From: Nevskia sp.
GTDB taxonomy: Bacteria; Pseudomonadota; Gammaproteobacteria; Nevskiales; Nevskiaceae
Direction of reading: 5' to 3'
Assembly (NCBI GenBank): GCA_019689635.1
Contig: JADGHB010000012.1
Span: 1 to 64,000 of the forward strand
Length of the DNA stretch: 64,000 nt
The notes under the pieces were generated by a model. The model had not been told where the DNA came from, did not search any database, and saw nothing but the letters and a program-made list of their open reading frames with translations. Each line of letters opens with the position of its first letter. Positions within the stretch are counted from its first letter, which is position 1. Shown here in pieces: positions 61,005 to 64,000 of the stretch. The position numbers and the translations under genes were made by a program.

Positions 61005-62960
61005 TCACTCCTGCGCCAGCAGCGTGGTGACATAGTTCAGCGCCTCGCGCGCGCTGTGCGCGTCGTAGCCGTAGTCCGCCACCAGCCGCGACTCCACCGC
61101 GGAGATCTTCTTCTGCGCCTCCTCGTCCGGACGGGTGGCGGAAGTGACCAGGCGCAGGACGTCGCGCCGATCCTCGAACAGGTAATGCTCGATGGCCTCG
61201 CGCAGGCGCGGGTGGCTGCTCAGCGTGAACTTCTCGCCGCGCTTGTAAGTGGCGAGCGCCTTGCGCACCACTTCCTGGCGGAAGCTGTGCTTGCCGGAAT
61301 CGGAGACGTGGATCTTGTCCTCCACCGAACGCAGGAAGCGCTCGTCCGGCGCGCGCTCTTCGTTGGTGATGGGATCGGTGATCTTGCGGTTGTCCAGCAC
61401 CGCCTCGACTTCGTCCAGATACTTGTCGAGAAGCTTCTGGGCTTCGTCCTCGAACGAGACGAACAGCGCCTTCTGCACATCCTCCTTGACCCAGTTGTTG
61501 TAGAACTCCTTGCGCACGGTGACCAGCAGATCCTTCCATTCGCTCTTGCGCTTCTGATCCATGCGCGCGTCGGAATCGATGGCGTCCTTGAGCGCCAGCA
61601 GGACCTCCATCGAGGTGAGGCTGCGCGTCTGGCTGCGGCTGATGGCGCTGGCCAGGGCGTTCACGACGAAGCGCGGACTGCAGCCTTCCATGCCCTCTTC
61701 CGGCGCTTCGCGTCGCACGCGCTCGACTTCGCTGCCCGACAGCCCCTCGACCGCCTCGCCCGCATAGAGCCGCACTTTCTTGGCCAGCGTCAGGTTTTCG
61801 CGCTCCGAACGCGTCAGGCGCGTCAGCACCGCGAACACCGCCGCGACGTTGAGCGCGTGCGGGTCCAGGTGCACTTCGCGAAACGTCGGCGTGGCCGAAG
61901 TCAGCTTCTTGTAGATGCGGGCCTCGTCGTGGTAGCGCAGCGTGTAAGGCACCTGCACGATGACCATGCGGTCCAGCAGCGCTTCGTTCTCTTTCTCCTG
62001 GAGGAACTTGCGGAACTCCGCCATGTTGGTATGGGCGACGATGCTCTCGTCCAGGTGGATCAAGGGGAACCGCGACACCTTGACGTTCTTCTCCTGGGTC
62101 AGCGTCAGCAGCAGATACAGGAACTCGCGCTTGACCTTGAGGATTTCGATCATCTCCAGCAGGCCGCGGTTGGCGGAGTACACCGCGCCCGACCAGGACC
62201 AGGCGCGCGGGTCGCCTTCATCGCCGTAGCGCGCCACCTTGGACAGGTCCACCGAGCCCACCAGGTCGGCGATGTCGGCGGTGTTGGGGTCGTGCGGCGC
62301 GTAGGTGCCGATGCCGCACCGCGCCGTCTCGGAAATGAAGATGCGCTCCACGGGCACCTTCATGAAATCCCCGCCGTATTCGTGTTCCACCAGCGTGTGC
62401 AGGTAGGGGGTGAGCGTGCCCTCGATCTCCACGCCGTAGGCTTCGCGGAACTCGGCGCGCTTGGCGGGCGGGATCAACAGCAGCGGACTTTCGTGCACCG
62501 GGCTGTCCTTGACCGCGTACAGCGCGCCTTCGTCGGAGTGGCTGTAAGCCTCCAGGCCGCGCTTGAGCAGCGTGGCCAGGCTGGACTTGCCGCCCGAGGG
62601 CGGTCCCAGCAACAACAACAGCCGGCGCCCGACCTCGGAACCCTCGCTGGCGGCTTTGAAGTAATTGGCGAAGCGCTCCAAGGGCTCGTCGACGCCGAAC
62701 AGATCCTTGGCGAAAAGCTTGTAGCGCGTGACGTGGCTGCCTTCGTCGGACGTCTCGCGCCCGTGCCACAGGATCATGTCCCAGATGTACTGGTGGCTGG
62801 TGCGCGCGAGCTTTTGCGGGTTCTGCGGAAAGATGTCGCGCAAAAACTGTCCCAGCGTGCCTTCCCACTTCAGAGCGTGGCGCGCCTGGGTGTAGCCCGC
62901 CAACGACTCGACGAATTTCTGCTGCTTGTCCTGTTCCTCTTGACCGGTTGCACTCGACAT
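61005..62960 (-). CDS. prkA: PrkA serine protein kinase/AAA ATPase (YeaG)
   Basis: 651 residues. Walker A LLLGPPSGGKSSLATLLKRGL (residues 117-), Walker B-like region in the AAA part (IHLDESIVAHTNMAEF), and the C-terminal PrkA kinase/HTH-like region (YIKKLTSATP-like, SHPRLREAIEHYLFEDRRDVLRLVTSAT). Members respond to nutrient stress and, in E. coli, to nitrogen limitation. First gene of prkA-yeaH-spoVR; ATG at 62960 after GGAGAGG. Confidence 0.95.
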   Translation of the reverse strand: MSSATGQEEQDKQQKFVESLAGYTQARHALKWEGTLGQFLRDIFPQNPQKLARTSHQYIWDMILWHGRETSDEGSHVTRYKLFAKDLFGVDEPLERFANYFKAASEGSEVGRRLLLLLGPPSGGKSSLATLLKRGLEAYSHSDEGALYAVKDSPVHESPLLLIPPAKRAEFREAYGVEIEGTLTPYLHTLVEHEYGGDFMKVPVERIFISETARCGIGTYAPHDPNTADIADLVGSVDLSKVARYGDEGDPRAWSWSGAVYSANRGLLEMIEILKVKREFLYLLLTLTQEKNVKVSRFPLIHLDESIVAHTNMAEFRKFLQEKENEALLDRMVIVQVPYTLRYHDEARIYKKLTSATPTFREVHLDPHALNVAAVFAVLTRLTRSERENLTLAKKVRLYAGEAVEGLSGSEVERVRREAPEEGMEGCSPRFVVNALASAISRSQTRSLTSMEVLLALKDAIDSDARMDQKRKSEWKDLLVTVRKEFYNNWVKEDVQKALFVSFEDEAQKLLDKYLDEVEAVLDNRKITDPITNEERAPDERFLRSVEDKIHVSDSGKHSFRQEVVRKALATYKRGEKFTLSSHPRLREAIEHYLFEDRRDVLRLVTSATRPDEEAQKKISAVESRLVADYGYDAHSAREALNYVTTLLAQE

Positions 62961-63261
62961 GGCGTCCTCTCCCGGAGCGTTGCTGGTCCTCCGGTCTTAT
63001 GAGGGTACACCCGTCGCCAAGTTCCGGCGCACCCGTTCGTCCGGGCGGTGCGCGCCTTGGGTCAGGATAACGTCCCCGCGCCGCGACGCAGGCCGGCGGC
63101 AGCGTTCTCCATACAAGATCGATGCCGACCCGCGGCTGAACGAAGCGCCGGGAATGGTGGACGGCCTCCATGGCCGGCTCGGGGGGAATCGGGCGCAGGC
63201 GTGCACCCACGCTCCGCCGGTCCCGCGCGCGTCGGGGAGACAGACAGCAGCCGAGGGAGAT
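62961..63261. other. Intergenic region between prkA and tRNA-Val
   Basis: 301 bases. No convincing gene on either strand. The prkA promoter should lie here; I could not identify a sigma-54 site (TGGCAC-N5-TTGC pattern not found) nor a strong sigma-70 pair, so none is annotated. Confidence 0.4.
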
Positions 63262-63338
63262 TGGTAGGCGCGATTGGACTCGAACCAACGACCCCCACCA
63301 TGTCAAGGTGGTGCTCTAACCAGCTGAGCTACGCGCCT
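63262..63338 (-). tRNA. tRNA-Val (anticodon GAC)
   Basis: 77 bases with encoded CCA. Acceptor AGGCGCG/CGCGCCT, D arm GCTCAGCTGGTTAGAGC, anticodon stem-loop CCACCTTGACATGGTGG giving GAC, T arm GTTGGTTCGAGTCCAAT. Matches the E. coli tRNA-Val GAC pattern closely apart from the acceptor stem. Confidence 0.96.
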
Positions 63339-63430
63339 GCGCAGAATGCGCAACGAGAGCGAATTATAAGGGCGGCACCCGCTACGCTGCCAGTCGTCCG
63401 CTCCACGACTTGCCGCCATGCCGCCGACGA

Positions 63431-63462
63431 GCAAAAAGAGACGGGCAGCGGCGCTGCCCGTC
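63431..63462 (-). terminator. Rho-independent terminator after the phosphoesterase gene
   Basis: On minus: GACGGGCAGC, a 3-base loop, GCTGCCCGTC, then TCTTTTTG. Perfect 10-base arms. It follows the phosphoesterase stop by 19 bases, and is upstream of tRNA-Val. Confidence 0.9.
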
Positions 63463-63481
63463 CCCGGCATGGAGGCCTGCT

Positions 63482-64000
63482 TTACGGGTGGATATCCAGC
63501 GCGTTGGTCAGATCGCCCATGGGAGGAAAGCCATTGGCCTGCAAGGCCTGGTCACGGGCCTTCAGGCCGTCGAGCTCGGGCAGATCGTAAAGCCGGGTGA
63601 TCAGTCGCAAGACGGAGGCCGTGTCGTACTGGGTGTGATCGACGGTGCCTTTTTTGGCGAAGGGCGAGATGATGATCGCCGGGATGCGGGTGCCCGGGCC
63701 GAGCAGGTCGCCCTTGGGCGGCGGGACGTGGTCCCACTGGCCGCCGTACTCGTCGTAGGTGATGACGATCACCATGTTGTTCCATTGCGGGCCGGCCTGG
63801 AGCCGCGACACGACGTCGGCGATATGGGCGTCGCCGTCGGCGGCATTGGCGTAACCGGGGTGCTGGTTGACGTTGCCGGTGGGCTTATAAAACACCACCG
63901 GCGGCAGGGTACCGCTCGCCGCCTGGCTCACGAGATCCTGGTAATCCTTGAGATGGCGTGCACGGTCCGCCCCGTGCGTCGCGGGATCGAAAGCGGCGTA
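63482..64000 (-). CDS. Phosphoesterase family protein (AcpA/phospholipase C type), 3' part
   Basis: 172 C-terminal residues; the gene enters from the right edge in an unbroken frame. VFYKPTGNVNQHPGYANAADGDAHIADVVSRLQAGPQWNNMVIVITYDEYGGQWDHVPPPKGD is the conserved end of the PF04185 alkaline-phosphatase-like fold (TYDEYGGQWDHV metal-binding motif). Probably a secreted acid phosphatase or phospholipase C; the N-terminus and signal peptide are outside the window. Confidence 0.88.
   Translation of the reverse strand, partial: YAAFDPATHGADRARHLKDYQDLVSQAASGTLPPVVFYKPTGNVNQHPGYANAADGDAHIADVVSRLQAGPQWNNMVIVITYDEYGGQWDHVPPPKGDLLGPGTRIPAIIISPFAKKGTVDHTQYDTASVLRLITRLYDLPELDGLKARDQALQANGFPPMGDLTNALDIHP

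Noticed and set aside
59805-63002. A 1,065-codon open frame on plus, antisense to yeaH and prkA
   Set aside because: It is opposite three genes with strong family motifs; its translation is His/Arg/Leu-rich with no recognisable domain, as expected from GC-rich codon shadows.

Overview
The window is 64 kb of GC-rich chromosomal DNA from what looks like a gammaproteobacterium. Supporting this are a complete infC-rpmI-rplT-pheS-pheT-ihfA-merR block, a yeaG/yeaH/ycgB-type prkA-DUF444-spoVR operon, tRNA genes with encoded CCA, and a GTAG-type REP element. The many acyl-CoA dehydrogenases, acyl-CoA ligases, SDRs and a DUF1302/DUF1329/YCF48/RND export-type cluster point to a lipid-, hydrocarbon- or sterol-using lineage such as Nevskiales/Solimonadaceae. 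That placement is inference and not proven here.

Layout. 1-8303 (minus): a type I-G (formerly I-U) CRISPR effector operon, cas3-csx17-csb1-csb2. It is followed by a second Csb2-like/Cas6-like ORF that runs off the left edge. No adaptation genes or repeat array lie inside the window. 8362-15006 (mostly minus): rmuC, a WYL regulator, an SDR, an acyl-CoA ligase and an alpha/beta hydrolase, plus a small secreted protein on plus. 15295-17684 (plus): an ICMT-like membrane methyltransferase whose 3' end has been split by a HigBA-type toxin-antitoxin module flanked by perfect 287-bp direct repeats. 17833-31703: an OmpA-family protein, an SDR plus phosphotransferase pair, a ferredoxin-NADP reductase behind a T-N11-A palindrome, an acyl-CoA dehydrogenase operon, a FabG-like SDR with ribA, pyrD, and a second OmpA-family protein with a clear terminator.

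31755-49365: alcohol dehydrogenase plus thioesterase divergent from an AraC regulator. Next comes a minus-strand operon DUF1302-DUF1329-YCF48-RND (envelope lipid traffic). Upstream of it lie two uncharacterised genes, an isoprenyl transferase, two acyl-CoA dehydrogenases, an SRPBCC protein and a FATP-like acyl-CoA synthetase. 49519-52460: a membrane Ser/Thr kinase with a TPR-like sensor region, tail-to-tail and overlapping with an ECF-like sigma factor; this looks like a signalling pair. 52685-58363: tRNA-Pro, then the translation operon (infC apparently starting at ATC). 58423-64000: spoVR-yeaH-prkA, tRNA-Val, and a partial phosphoesterase.

Two places most merit attention. One is the CRISPR operon with its additional Cas6-like gene. 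The other is the repeat-flanked toxin-antitoxin cassette, whose geometry predicts precise excision that would restore the interrupted host gene. Most starts were chosen by ribosome-binding sites, overlaps or family alignment from memory; no database search was run.
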